DNA of 32,553 bases from Bradyrhizobium sp. Its GTDB lineage: Bacteria; Pseudomonadota; Alphaproteobacteria; Rhizobiales; Xanthobacteraceae. The stretch is taken from positions 1 to 32,553 of the forward strand of contig NZ_DAHUXJ010000140.1 of assembly GCF_027307225.1 (NCBI RefSeq), read 5' to 3'. The translations under genes were made by a program, and so were the position numbers. Below the pieces are notes generated by a model. The model was given only the letters and a program-made list of their open reading frames with translations. It was not told the origin of the DNA and did no database searches. This document shows, piece after piece, positions 23,985-31,513 of the stretch. Within the stretch, counting starts at the first letter, position 1. Each line of letters starts with the position of its first letter.

Positions 23985-24116
23985 TGTCCCGGTTCTGGCA
24001 TCTTGCAGGCTTTGACCTGTTTGAAAAGGTTTTTTCTGCGCGGGAGGGATGCGCGAAAATGGCGCTTTACCGCGTCTTGTCGCTCCTTAGACCAACGTCG
24101 AATAAGCGTTGCTTGG

Positions 24117-24740
24117 TTAGGCCGAAGCCGTGGTCCTTCCGGCCGATTTCTTCGCGGCCACAGGCTTTGCACGCTCCAGAATGGCTTCACGGCCCGACTT
24201 GAGGATCTCGTCGGAAAATTCGCCGCTCCCGGCGACGCGGGCCATCACCAGCGTGCCCATCATCGTGGCCAGGGTGGCCATCGCCCGCTTCCGTGCTGCC
24301 TTGGGTGGTGTGCCGTGAAATTGCTTCGCGAGCATCTCGACCATTTGTTCCATTCGCCCCGCAAACGCCTTCCGCGTCTTGGCGCTTTCGCGCGCGATTT
24401 CGGCTGCCAGCGCCGGCACCGCACAACCCTGGCCGGGATTGTCGCGGTGTTCCGCCGACAGATAGCTATTCACAATCCCCGAGAGACGCTTCTCTGCCGA
24501 CGTTCCCTCCGACTGCTTTCGCCAATGCTCGGTCGAGCGGTCCATCGCATGCGTGAAGGCCTCGATCATCAAGGCATCGCGCGAATCGAAATGGGCGTAG
24601 AAGCCGCCATGGGTCAGCCCGGCCTCCTTCATGAGATCGGCTACCCCGATGCCATGGGCGCCCCTTTCGCGGAGCTTGATCGAAGCCCGCTTTACGATTC
24701 GGGCATGTGTCTGAAACTTATGTTCCTTGGAGTAACGCAT
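24117..24740 (-). CDS. TetR/AcrR-family transcriptional regulator
   Basis: A 207-aa TetR-type repressor. The N-terminal helix-turn-helix covers about residues 14-58, with the recognition region GVADLMKEAGLTHGGFYAHFDSRDAL. The C-terminal ligand domain has PGQGCAVPALAAEIAR, a pattern common in this subgroup; the tail is Lys/Ala-rich. The gene is divergent from the enoyl-CoA hydratase gene, and a motif in the shared intergenic DNA recurs at the thiolase promoter, so acyl-CoA metabolism is the likely target (inference). It could also act on mmsA downstream. Confidence 0.9.
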   Translation of the reverse strand: MRYSKEHKFQTHARIVKRASIKLRERGAHGIGVADLMKEAGLTHGGFYAHFDSRDALMIEAFTHAMDRSTEHWRKQSEGTSAEKRLSGIVNSYLSAEHRDNPGQGCAVPALAAEIARESAKTRKAFAGRMEQMVEMLAKQFHGTPPKAARKRAMATLATMMGTLVMARVAGSGEFSDEILKSGREAILERAKPVAAKKSAGRTTASA

Positions 24741-24752
24741 CGGAGTCTCATG

Positions 24753-24773
24753 ATATGTTCAGGGTCATATAAT
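24753..24773. promoter_or_regulatory. Candidate TetR operator between the TetR and enoyl-CoA hydratase genes
   Basis: ATATG (24753-24757) and CATAT (24766-24770) form an inverted repeat. It overlaps a TATAAT (24768-24773) that could be the -10 box of a plus-strand promoter. The segment GTCATATAAT (24764-24773) is the exact reverse complement of ATTATATGAC at the thiolase promoter (25841-25850). Confidence 0.4.
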
Positions 24774-24963
24774 AACGCCGGCCGCCTTTTAGCACCCGCC
24801 GCCGGATACCGCACGCTATTTCATCTGGTTTCGGCGTTGGTATCCCATCATCATCAATTTTTGACGCTGTGCACCCAAGTCATCGCAACGGGCGCCCGTT
24901 CCATCTTGACAACGGTGTCTTTTACCGGGGAACTGGAATTCTTCCCGCGGAACGAGGTCCCCC

Positions 24964-25734
24964 ATGCAGATGCTCAACTCACACAGCGGCGTCGATCGCG
25001 ATTCACGCGGCCTCGTGCGTCTGACAATTTGCAACGCTGGTCCGCTCAACATTCTGGGGTCGGACGTCATCCGCGCCGTCCGCGAAGGGCTTGAGACACT
25101 GGCGGCCGACCGTCAAATCCGCGTGTTGGTGCTGGCCGGCGAAAGCCCAAAGAGCATGATCGGCGGCGCCGACATCAAGGAGATGGCCCGCCTCGACCAG
25201 CACTCCGCTGAAAAGTTCATCACAGGCCTGCGCGATCTCTGCGAAGCCGTGCGAAACTTTCCCGCGCCGGTCATTGCCCGAATGCCCGGATGGTGCCTCG
25301 GCGGCGGGCTCGAAGTTGCGGCGGCGTGCGATTTCCGCGTCGCGGCATCTGACGCTAAATTCGGAATGCCGGAAGTCCGCGTCGGGATTCCCAGTGTCAT
25401 CCACGCGGCATTGCTGCCGCGCCTGATCGGCTGGAGCCGCGCGCGCTGGCTGGTCATGACCGCCGAAAACATCGATGCCGCCACGGCGCTTGCCTGGGGT
25501 CTCGTCGATGTCGTCGCCGCCAAAGATGGCCTCGATGCCGCGGTCGAGAAGGTGGTCGAAGCGCTGTTGAAATGCGGACCGGAAGCGCTGCGCTCGCAAA
25601 AGGCCCTGCTCCGGCAATGGGAAGAATTGCCGCTCACCGAATCTGTCGACTTGAGTATCGGGGTGTTCGGCCGCTCGTTCCTGACCGAGGAGCCGAAACG
25701 GTTGATGCAGGAATTCATCAACCGGAAGCGTTGA
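24964..25734 (+). CDS. Enoyl-CoA hydratase/isomerase-family protein
   Basis: A 256-aa crotonase-fold enzyme of normal length. The oxyanion-hole segments are MIGGADIKEM (65-74) and CLGGGLEVAAACDF (111-124); both catalytic Glu positions are kept, E117 in GGGLE and E137 in MPEVRVG. It should hydrate 2-enoyl-CoA, and may supply the methacrylyl-CoA hydration step missing from the cluster at 17151-23730, or act with the thiolase downstream. GAGG lies 6 nt before ATG 24964. A terminator-like hairpin follows the stop codon, so the thiolase likely has its own promoter. Confidence 0.9.
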   Translation: MQMLNSHSGVDRDSRGLVRLTICNAGPLNILGSDVIRAVREGLETLAADRQIRVLVLAGESPKSMIGGADIKEMARLDQHSAEKFITGLRDLCEAVRNFPAPVIARMPGWCLGGGLEVAAACDFRVAASDAKFGMPEVRVGIPSVIHAALLPRLIGWSRARWLVMTAENIDAATALAWGLVDVVAAKDGLDAAVEKVVEALLKCGPEALRSQKALLRQWEELPLTESVDLSIGVFGRSFLTEEPKRLMQEFINRKR

Positions 25735-25745
25735 CGGCCCGTTCG

Positions 25746-25774
25746 TTGATCGGACCACAGAAACATCCGATCAA
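25746..25774 (+). terminator. Hairpin after the enoyl-CoA hydratase gene
   Basis: TTGATCGG (25746-25753) pairs perfectly with CCGATCAA (25767-25774), followed by GACATTTTGTC. The stem starts 12 nt after the stop codon. The T run is short, so termination may be partial. Confidence 0.5.
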
Positions 25775-25840
25775 GACATTTTGTCATCAGACGCATGTGT
25801 AGTTGTCATCGGGACCGTCCATTGCAAATTTTTGCGGTGC

Positions 25841-25859
25841 ATTATATGACATGCATAAT
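25841..25859 (+). promoter_or_regulatory. Candidate thiolase promoter and operator
   Basis: A possible -35 TTGCGG (25832-25837) and -10 CATAAT (25854-25859) are 16 nt apart. Between and overlapping them lies ATTATATGACATGCATAAT, with TATG/CATA half-sites, sharing 10 bases with the TetR intergenic motif. The position between -35 and -10 suits a repressor site. Confidence 0.4.
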
Positions 25860-25889
25860 CTATCCGACTCTTTCCTGAAGAGGATCACC

Positions 25890-27086
25890 ATGGCCGCCAC
25901 CTCCGATCCCGTCGTCATCATTTCCGCCGCCCGCTCTCCGCTCGGGCGGTTCATGGGCGACCTTTCGCCGTTTAGCGCCCATCAGCTCGGCGCTCATATC
26001 ATTCGGGCGGCGCTCGATCGGGCCAAGCTCGAGCCGGAACGGATCGATGAGGTATTCATGGGCTGCGTGTTGCCGGCTGGACAGGGTCAAGCGCCTGCAC
26101 GGCAGGCTGCGCGCGGCGCCGGACTGCCGGACGCGACCGGGGCGACCACCATCAACAAGGTATGCGGCTCCGGCATGAAAGCGACGATGCTGGCCCACGA
26201 TATCATCCGTGCCGGCTCTGCTGACATCGTGGTGTCCGGCGGCATGGAGAGCATGTCCAACGCGCCGTATCTGCTGGCGAAGGCACGCGGCGGCTATCGC
26301 GTCGGCCATGACCGCATCATCGACCATATGCTGCTTGATGGCCTGGAAGACGCCTACGAGGCCGGCCGCTCGATGGGCGATTTCGGCGAAGCAACCGCGG
26401 AGGCCTATCAGTTTACGCGGGCCGCGCAGGACGAATATGCGATGGGAACGCTGACGCGCGCCCGCAACGCGGTGGAAGGCGGCGCCTTCAAGGTCGAAAT
26501 CGTGCCGCTGACGGTCACGGAAAAGGCAGGTCCACGCGCCATCGGCAATGACGAAATTCCGATGAAGGTCGATCCCGCCAAGATTCCCGGGTTGAAGCCG
26601 GCGTTCCGGGCCAACGGTACGATCACGCCGGCCGCGTCTTCGGCCAATGCCGATGGCGCTGCGGCGCTGGTGATTGCCAGGCGGGCGCTCGCCGACCGCG
26701 AAGGCCTGCCGGCCCTGGCGGAGATCAAGGCCCACGCCACCCATAGCCAGGAACCGCAATGGTTCACCACCGCGCCGATCCCGGCGATCCGCAAGGTGCT
26801 CGACAAGGCGGGCTGGAGCGTCGGCGATGTCGATCTGTTCGAGATCAACGAGGCCTTTGCGGTAGTCGCGATGGCGGCGCAGCGCGATCTTGGAATCCCG
26901 CGCGACAAACTTAACGTCAATGGCGGCGCCTGTGCGTTGGGTCACCCGATCGGGGCGACCGGCGCCCGCCTCATCGTCACGCTGCTACATGCGCTCGAGG
27001 CGCGAAACCTCAAACGCGGTGTCGCCGCTCTCTGCATCGGCGGCGGCGAAGCCACTGCGATCGCGGTCGAGCGGATCGCCTCCTGA
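25890..27086 (+). CDS. Acetyl-CoA C-acyltransferase (thiolase)
   Basis: A 398-aa thiolase. The acyl-enzyme Cys is C92 in NKVCGSGMKA; the other catalytic residues are H352 in GGACALGHPIGATG and C382 in LCIGGGEA; the INEAFAV segment is also kept. It either cleaves 3-ketoacyl-CoA or condenses acetyl-CoA; sequence and context favour degradation but do not prove it. ATG 25890 has GAGG upstream at good spacing; an earlier in-frame start would add 29 residues covering the promoter motif, so I reject it. Confidence 0.94.
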   Translation: MAATSDPVVIISAARSPLGRFMGDLSPFSAHQLGAHIIRAALDRAKLEPERIDEVFMGCVLPAGQGQAPARQAARGAGLPDATGATTINKVCGSGMKATMLAHDIIRAGSADIVVSGGMESMSNAPYLLAKARGGYRVGHDRIIDHMLLDGLEDAYEAGRSMGDFGEATAEAYQFTRAAQDEYAMGTLTRARNAVEGGAFKVEIVPLTVTEKAGPRAIGNDEIPMKVDPAKIPGLKPAFRANGTITPAASSANADGAAALVIARRALADREGLPALAEIKAHATHSQEPQWFTTAPIPAIRKVLDKAGWSVGDVDLFEINEAFAVVAMAAQRDLGIPRDKLNVNGGACALGHPIGATGARLIVTLLHALEARNLKRGVAALCIGGGEATAIAVERIAS

Positions 27087-27179
27087 TCAGCGACGTCCGA
27101 AAATGAGGGAACTAAGTCATTTCGGTCATGCAATGATCGGGGCAATGTGCACATCCGATAAATCGAGCTAACTCCGGGG

Positions 27180-28487
27180 GTGAACTTGATTTCGAACTGG
27201 CTTTCGTCTGCGCTTGGCCGCCGGGACATTCACTACGGCTGGGTCATGGTCGGCGTCACCTTTCTCACCGCGCTGGTCACCGCCGGCGCCGTCGGCGCGC
27301 CCGGCGTCTTCATCGTGCCGTTGCAGAAGGAGTTCGGCTGGAGCACCGCGGAGATTTCATCCGCACTCTCGATCCGCTTCGTCCTGTTCGGCCTGATGGC
27401 GCCGTTCGCGGCGGCGCTGATGAACCGCTACGGCCTGCGCAATGTCACGTTGTCGGCGCTTCTGGTCGTGGTGTCCGCCTTGGTGGCCTCGCTCGCCATG
27501 ACGAAAGTCTGGCATCTCCTGCTGCTGTGGGGCGTCGTGATCGGCATCGGCACGGGGATGACCGCACTGGTTCTCGGCGCGACGATCGCTGCGCGCTGGT
27601 TCAATGCGCGGCGCGGTCTCGTGGTCGGGATCATGACCGCGAGCACCGCAACCGGACAACTGGTGTTTCTGCCACTGCTCGCCGGCATCACCGAGCGGAT
27701 GGGCTGGCGCGTCGCGCTGTCGTTCGTCTGCGTCATGCTGGGGGTCGCCGCCTTCGCGGTGCTGATGTTGATGCGCGACCGGCCGAGCGATCTCGGCTTG
27801 CGCCCGTTCGGCGACAAAGGCACCGAGCCGCTGCCGGCGCTTCCGCCGAGTAACGCACCAATCATGGCGGCCGCGCTCGGGACCCTGCGCGATGTGTCGC
27901 GGACGCGGACGTTCTGGATCCTGTTTGCGACCTTCTTCATCTGTGGCGCCTCGACGAACGGCCTGGTCCAGGTCCACCTGATCCCGATGTGCCTCGATTT
28001 CGGCATCCCGCAGGTGCAGGCCGCGAGCCTGCTCGCCGCCATGGGCATCTTCGATTTCTTCGGCACCATCTGCTCCGGCTGGCTGTCGGACCGCTACGAC
28101 AACCGCTGGCTTCTGTTCTGGTATTACGGCCTGCGCGGGCTTTCGCTCCTGATGCTGCCCTTCACGGACTTCTCGTTCTACGGCCTGTCGCTGTTTGCGA
28201 TGTTCTATGGGCTGGACTGGATCGCGACCGTGCCGCCGACGGTACGGCTGAGCGCGCAGCGCTTCGGCGCCGAGCGGGCCAATCTGGTGTTCGGCTGGGT
28301 TTTCGCCGGCCATCAGATCGGCGCGGCCTTTGCAGCGTTCGGTGCCGGGCTGTCGCGGACGCTGCTCGCAACCTATCTGCCGGCGTTCTTCTTTGCCGGT
28401 GCGCTGTGTGTGATAGCATCCGTGATGGTGCTGACGATTTCCCGACCGGCGCCAAAGCCGCTTGTGGCAAAGCCCGCCACGGCGTGA
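27180..28487 (+). CDS. MFS transporter, monocarboxylate/oxalate-porter-like
   Basis: A 435-aa inner-membrane permease, probably 12 helices, resembling the monocarboxylate/OFA porters: the N-terminus has HYGWVMVGVTFLTALV, then LQKEFGWSTAEISSALS, and the motif-A-like loop is MNRYGLRN. The second half opens with a typical RTFWILFATFFICG helix. It probably imports an organic acid used by the neighbouring acyl-CoA genes (inference). The start is uncertain: GTG at 27180 has no ribosome site, while TTG at 27186 has GGGGG five nt upstream and may be the true start. It converges with the carboxyltransferase gene, 5 nt apart. Confidence 0.88.
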   Translation: MNLISNWLSSALGRRDIHYGWVMVGVTFLTALVTAGAVGAPGVFIVPLQKEFGWSTAEISSALSIRFVLFGLMAPFAAALMNRYGLRNVTLSALLVVVSALVASLAMTKVWHLLLLWGVVIGIGTGMTALVLGATIAARWFNARRGLVVGIMTASTATGQLVFLPLLAGITERMGWRVALSFVCVMLGVAAFAVLMLMRDRPSDLGLRPFGDKGTEPLPALPPSNAPIMAAALGTLRDVSRTRTFWILFATFFICGASTNGLVQVHLIPMCLDFGIPQVQAASLLAAMGIFDFFGTICSGWLSDRYDNRWLLFWYYGLRGLSLLMLPFTDFSFYGLSLFAMFYGLDWIATVPPTVRLSAQRFGAERANLVFGWVFAGHQIGAAFAAFGAGLSRTLLATYLPAFFFAGALCVIASVMVLTISRPAPKPLVAKPATA

Positions 28488-28492
28488 CGCGC

Positions 28493-30052
28493 TTAAGGCC
28501 TCGTCGTCATCTTGGCGGGCGAACCAACGTTGCGTAATGGCTCGGCAAGACGCGCGAATTCGCAGAGCAGCGAGCGCGTCTTGCGCGGATCGATGATCTC
28601 TTCGACCCAGAATTTTTCGGCGGTGCGAAACGGAGAGCGCAGCTTGTTGAGCCGGTCCTCGATTTCTTCGAGCTTGGCTTGCGGATCCTCGGCCGCATCG
28701 ATGTCGGCGCGATAGGCCGCCTCGATGCCGCCCTCGAGCGGCAGCGAACCCCAATAGGCTGAAGGCCATGCGTAACGCATCGAAAAGCGGTCAGCGGGCT
28801 GATGCACCACGCCGGCGACGCCAAAGGAATTGCGCACGATGACGGTGCACCAGGGAACGGTCGACTGATTGACGGCGGCCATGGCGCGCACGCCATGACG
28901 GATGGTAGCGGCCTTCTCGGCCTCGAGCCCGATCATGAAGCCGGGACAATCCATCAGGTAGACCACCGGCAGATGGAATGTCTCGGCGAAGTCGACCCAG
29001 CGAACGACCTTCTGGCAGGCATCCGCCGTCCACGATCCGCCGTAGTGGAAGGGATCGCTGGCCAGCACCATCACCGCCCTGCCCTCCAGCCGCGCCAGCC
29101 CGACGATGACCGGACGTCCGAAATTGGCGCCGATCTCGAAGAACGAATCCTTGTCGATGACCGCGTTGATGACGGGGCGCATCTTGTAGACCTGCCGGCG
29201 GTTGCGCGGCACGGCTGACAACAATAATTCCTCCGAGCGCTCCGGATCGTCGTTACAGGGAAGCGTCGGCGCCATCCCGTAAACCGACGACGGCAGATAG
29301 GACAGGAAACGCCGCGCACAGGCGAAGGCTTCCTCCTCGGTTTCGACCGCCTGATCGATGCTGCCGGCGCGCGTCTGGATGTCAGCGCCGCCGAGTTCCT
29401 GTTTGCCGAGATCCTGGCCCAGGCGCTTCACCACCGGCGGGCCGGCAACGAACATCGCCGACTTCTTGGTCATGACCGAATAATGGCTGGCGGCAAGCCG
29501 CGCTGCCCCCAATCCCGCGACGGATCCGAGCCCGAGACCGACCACCGGCACACGCGCAAGGTTGGCGGTCGTGTAGGCGTACCATCGCGTACCGCCGATG
29601 CCGCCAGGCAAATTGGCCGCGCCCTTGGTCTCGATGGTTTTCACTGAGCCGCCGCCGCCGGAGCCTTCGATCACGCGGATGATCGGCAGCCGAAAATCAT
29701 GCGCCATCTCTTCGGCCATCAGGGGCTTCGCCGAAATCGAGGCGTCGGCTGAACCGCCGCGGACTGTAAAGTCGTCGCCGACCACGACCACGGTGCGGCC
29801 ATCGACCTTGCCACGGCCAAAGACGCAATTGGCCGGCGTGACGTTGGTCAGTTCGCCCTTCTCGTCATATTCGCCGATGCCAGACACGGCGCCGATTTCG
29901 TGGAAGGTGTTGCGGTCGAGCAGGCCCTCGATGCGCTCGCGAACGGTAAGACGGCCCTGATCGTGTTGGCGCTTGACCTTGTCAGCTCCGCCCATCTGGC
30001 GTGCCAAGGCTTCGCGCCGGGCCAGTTCGTCGAGCTCCGGCTTCCAGTTCAT
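28493..30052 (-). CDS. Acyl-CoA carboxylase, carboxyltransferase subunit
   Basis: A 519-aa carboxyltransferase with both crotonase-like halves: an N-terminal domain with GGSADASISAKP and VIEGSGGGGSVKT, and a C-terminal domain with DCPGFMIGLEAEK and the biotin-site-type IVRNSFGVAGVVH. The C-terminal IDPRKTRSLL matches methylcrotonyl-, geranyl- and propionyl-CoA carboxylase beta subunits. The acyl-CoA substrate is not determined. No biotin carboxylase subunit is in the window, but a 73-aa biotinyl carrier is divergently placed at 31120. ATG 30052 is 57 nt downstream of the IclR stop on the same strand, so the two are likely co-transcribed. Confidence 0.92.
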   Translation of the reverse strand: MNWKPELDELARREALARQMGGADKVKRQHDQGRLTVRERIEGLLDRNTFHEIGAVSGIGEYDEKGELTNVTPANCVFGRGKVDGRTVVVVGDDFTVRGGSADASISAKPLMAEEMAHDFRLPIIRVIEGSGGGGSVKTIETKGAANLPGGIGGTRWYAYTTANLARVPVVGLGLGSVAGLGAARLAASHYSVMTKKSAMFVAGPPVVKRLGQDLGKQELGGADIQTRAGSIDQAVETEEEAFACARRFLSYLPSSVYGMAPTLPCNDDPERSEELLLSAVPRNRRQVYKMRPVINAVIDKDSFFEIGANFGRPVIVGLARLEGRAVMVLASDPFHYGGSWTADACQKVVRWVDFAETFHLPVVYLMDCPGFMIGLEAEKAATIRHGVRAMAAVNQSTVPWCTVIVRNSFGVAGVVHQPADRFSMRYAWPSAYWGSLPLEGGIEAAYRADIDAAEDPQAKLEEIEDRLNKLRSPFRTAEKFWVEEIIDPRKTRSLLCEFARLAEPLRNVGSPAKMTTRP

Positions 30053-30108
30053 TCTTATTTTTTCTCCGGGAGACTGACGAGTTGATCGCAAGGCAACGCC
30101 TAGCCGCA

Positions 30109-30969
30109 CTAGGCCGGCGCTCCCTGCGCACGCTGGCGGAACAATGCGCTTTCGCCATCCTCCAGCAGCGCCCGGATGGAAACGCTCAACTCAAGAAGCC
30201 TTGGCGCCACGTCCTTATGCAGACGCATCTCGTCGTAGATATTGGAAAGAAGGCCGATCGTGACTACGACATAAGTCTGATAATGCGGCGACCAGAGCGG
30301 AATGGCCAGCCCGTTGATATGCGGACTCCACAATCCGCAACTCGTAACATAGCCCCGCTCGCGCAACGAGTAGCGGTCGGCATCCAGCCGCGGTCGCAAC
30401 AGCTTCGCGCTGTCGGGAATTTCACGCTCCATATCGACAAGCAGAGCCTCAGCCGATTCGTGCGTAAGTGCCGCCGCATAAGCATGACCCGCCGCGGTGC
30501 TCGCGATCGCAATTCGCGTGCCCGACGTCGACGAAAGACCGATCGCGTTGGCGGCGCGGCCAACCTCGAGATAGACGAGATGGAAGCGGTCCGGAATGAC
30601 GAAACCGACCGTGCCAGGCAATTGGTCCGCCACTTCCTGCAGGCGCATTCGGATCAGGTGGCGCAACTGCAAGCCGCGCATCATCGAGGTCGACATCGCG
30701 ACCGCGCTCGGACCAATCCGGTATTTCTGATCGCGCGGCAGATAGACGAGTTGCCCCATTCGCGTCAACGTGTGCGTCAGGCGCGAGACCGTCGAACGCG
30801 GCAATCCGCAGCGGCTGGAGATTTCCAGATTGCCAAGTCTTGCTTCGTGTCCCTCGAAGCAACGCAGAATGTCGAAGGCACGCGACACGACTTGAATGAC
30901 ATCGCCCTCGCCGGCTGCTTCATGCGCAAGCGCTCCCTGCCTGCTCAGCCGCTCTGAGCGCCGCCCCAT
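30109..30969 (-). CDS. IclR-family transcriptional regulator
   Basis: A 286-aa IclR-type regulator. The N-terminal winged helix covers about 25-90 (VSRAFDILRCFEGHEARLGNLEISSRCGLPRSTVSRL region); the effector domain follows from about 100, with GHAYAAALT and a Cys-containing segment near SCGLWSPHINGLAIPL. A strong AGGAGG lies upstream of ATG 30969. A perfect palindrome lies just before this ribosome site and a second one before the carrier gene, so it probably controls itself, the carboxyltransferase and the carrier. The effector is unknown. Confidence 0.92.
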   Translation of the reverse strand: MGRRSERLSRQGALAHEAAGEGDVIQVVSRAFDILRCFEGHEARLGNLEISSRCGLPRSTVSRLTHTLTRMGQLVYLPRDQKYRIGPSAVAMSTSMMRGLQLRHLIRMRLQEVADQLPGTVGFVIPDRFHLVYLEVGRAANAIGLSSTSGTRIAIASTAAGHAYAAALTHESAEALLVDMEREIPDSAKLLRPRLDADRYSLRERGYVTSCGLWSPHINGLAIPLWSPHYQTYVVVTIGLLSNIYDEMRLHKDVAPRLLELSVSIRALLEDGESALFRQRAQGAPA

Positions 30970-30981
30970 GCCAACCTCCTA

Positions 30982-30996
30982 TTCCGCATAGCGGAA
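30982..30996. promoter_or_regulatory. Palindromic operator 1 (IclR type)
   Basis: TTCCGC-ATA-GCGGAA is a perfect 6-bp inverted repeat with a 3-nt centre, 13 nt upstream of the IclR start and directly before its ribosome site. The form TTxCGC-N3-GCGxAA is typical of IclR-family sites (recall). Likely autoregulation. Confidence 0.65.
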
Positions 30997-31092
30997 CTAA
31001 ATTCCACTTTGATGGACAAACTAGCTCAGGCAATCTGACGCGACAACCTAACTATAAGTCGGCTGCATCGATGTTTCGAACAGCGGACTCTG

Positions 31093-31105
31093 TTCGCATA
31101 GCGAA
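31093..31105. promoter_or_regulatory. Palindromic operator 2 (IclR type)
   Basis: TTCGC-ATA-GCGAA repeats the core CGCATAGCG of operator 1, in the same intergenic region 97 nt away, and lies 14 nt upstream of the carrier ATG. Two near-identical sites in one divergent promoter support common control by the IclR regulator. Confidence 0.6.
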
Positions 31106-31119
31106 ACGTGGAACCTGGG

Positions 31120-31341
31120 ATGCCAGAGATCGAGATCGTCACCGAAGTCGCGGGCCGCGTCTGCACGCTTGCCGTTCAGGCCGGCGCACGTGTCGGCAAA
31201 GGCGACGACATCGTCGTCGTCGAAGCGATGAAGATGGAGATACCGGCGGCATCGCAGGCGGCCGGAATTGTCAAATCGATCCTGGTCAAGGTCGACGATA
31301 TGGTCAGCGAAGGACAGGCCGTCGCTGTTATCGAGACCTGA
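31120..31341 (+). CDS. Biotin/lipoyl-binding carrier protein
   Basis: A 73-aa free-standing carrier domain. The attachment site VEAMKMEIPA holds K38, matching the biotinyl A-M-K-M motif, so it should carry biotin and not lipoate. It probably serves the carboxyltransferase encoded across the divergent promoter; the biotin carboxylase must be encoded elsewhere. I choose ATG 31120 because MPEIEIVTEVAGRV is the natural domain start; a GTG at 31108 would add four residues and lie almost on operator 2. The stop TGA abuts the CTAG end of a paired-hairpin element. Confidence 0.88.
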   Translation: MPEIEIVTEVAGRVCTLAVQAGARVGKGDDIVVVEAMKMEIPAASQAAGIVKSILVKVDDMVSEGQAVAVIET

Positions 31342-31509
31342 CTAGCGGAGTGGATTTGACATTCGCTACCCACCTGGCGGCGAATTCGCAAGGCGAATGT
31401 CAAATCCTAAACTCCACTAGAAACATAAATTTGCTAGTGGTCCTTTGATTCTAACATTCGCAAAAGTGCGTGCTGAGAAGGGATGCGCATGTTGTAATCG
31501 GACCACTAG
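31342..31509. repeat. CTAG paired-hairpin element, copy 3 (diverged type)
   Basis: Hairpin C spans 31342-31420: outer CTAG-ended stem of 10 bp with one mismatch, inner stem 31352-31366 with 31393-31407, unpaired TAA at 31408-31410 on the 3' arm. Hairpin D spans 31434-31509: perfect 10-bp CTAG-ended outer stem, unpaired TTT at 31444-31446 on the 5' arm, and an imperfect inner stem (31447-31457 with 31489-31499). The spacer is 13 nt. Same layout as copies 1 and 2 but different stem sequences. It starts right at the stop codon of the carrier gene and ends 5 nt before the stop of the convergent CMD gene. Confidence 0.88.
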
Positions 31510-31513
31510 GCCC

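Noticed and set aside
27357..28769. 470-codon open frame on the minus strand opposite the MFS transporter
   Set aside because: Arg/His/Gln-rich shadow spanning two real genes that converge here; no domain.
30100..30113. CCTAG-CCGCA-CTAGG mini-palindrome at the end of the IclR gene as a fourth CTAG element
   Set aside because: Only a 5-bp stem, with no inner stem, bulge or partner hairpin. It may be chance or a remnant, but does not meet the family layout.
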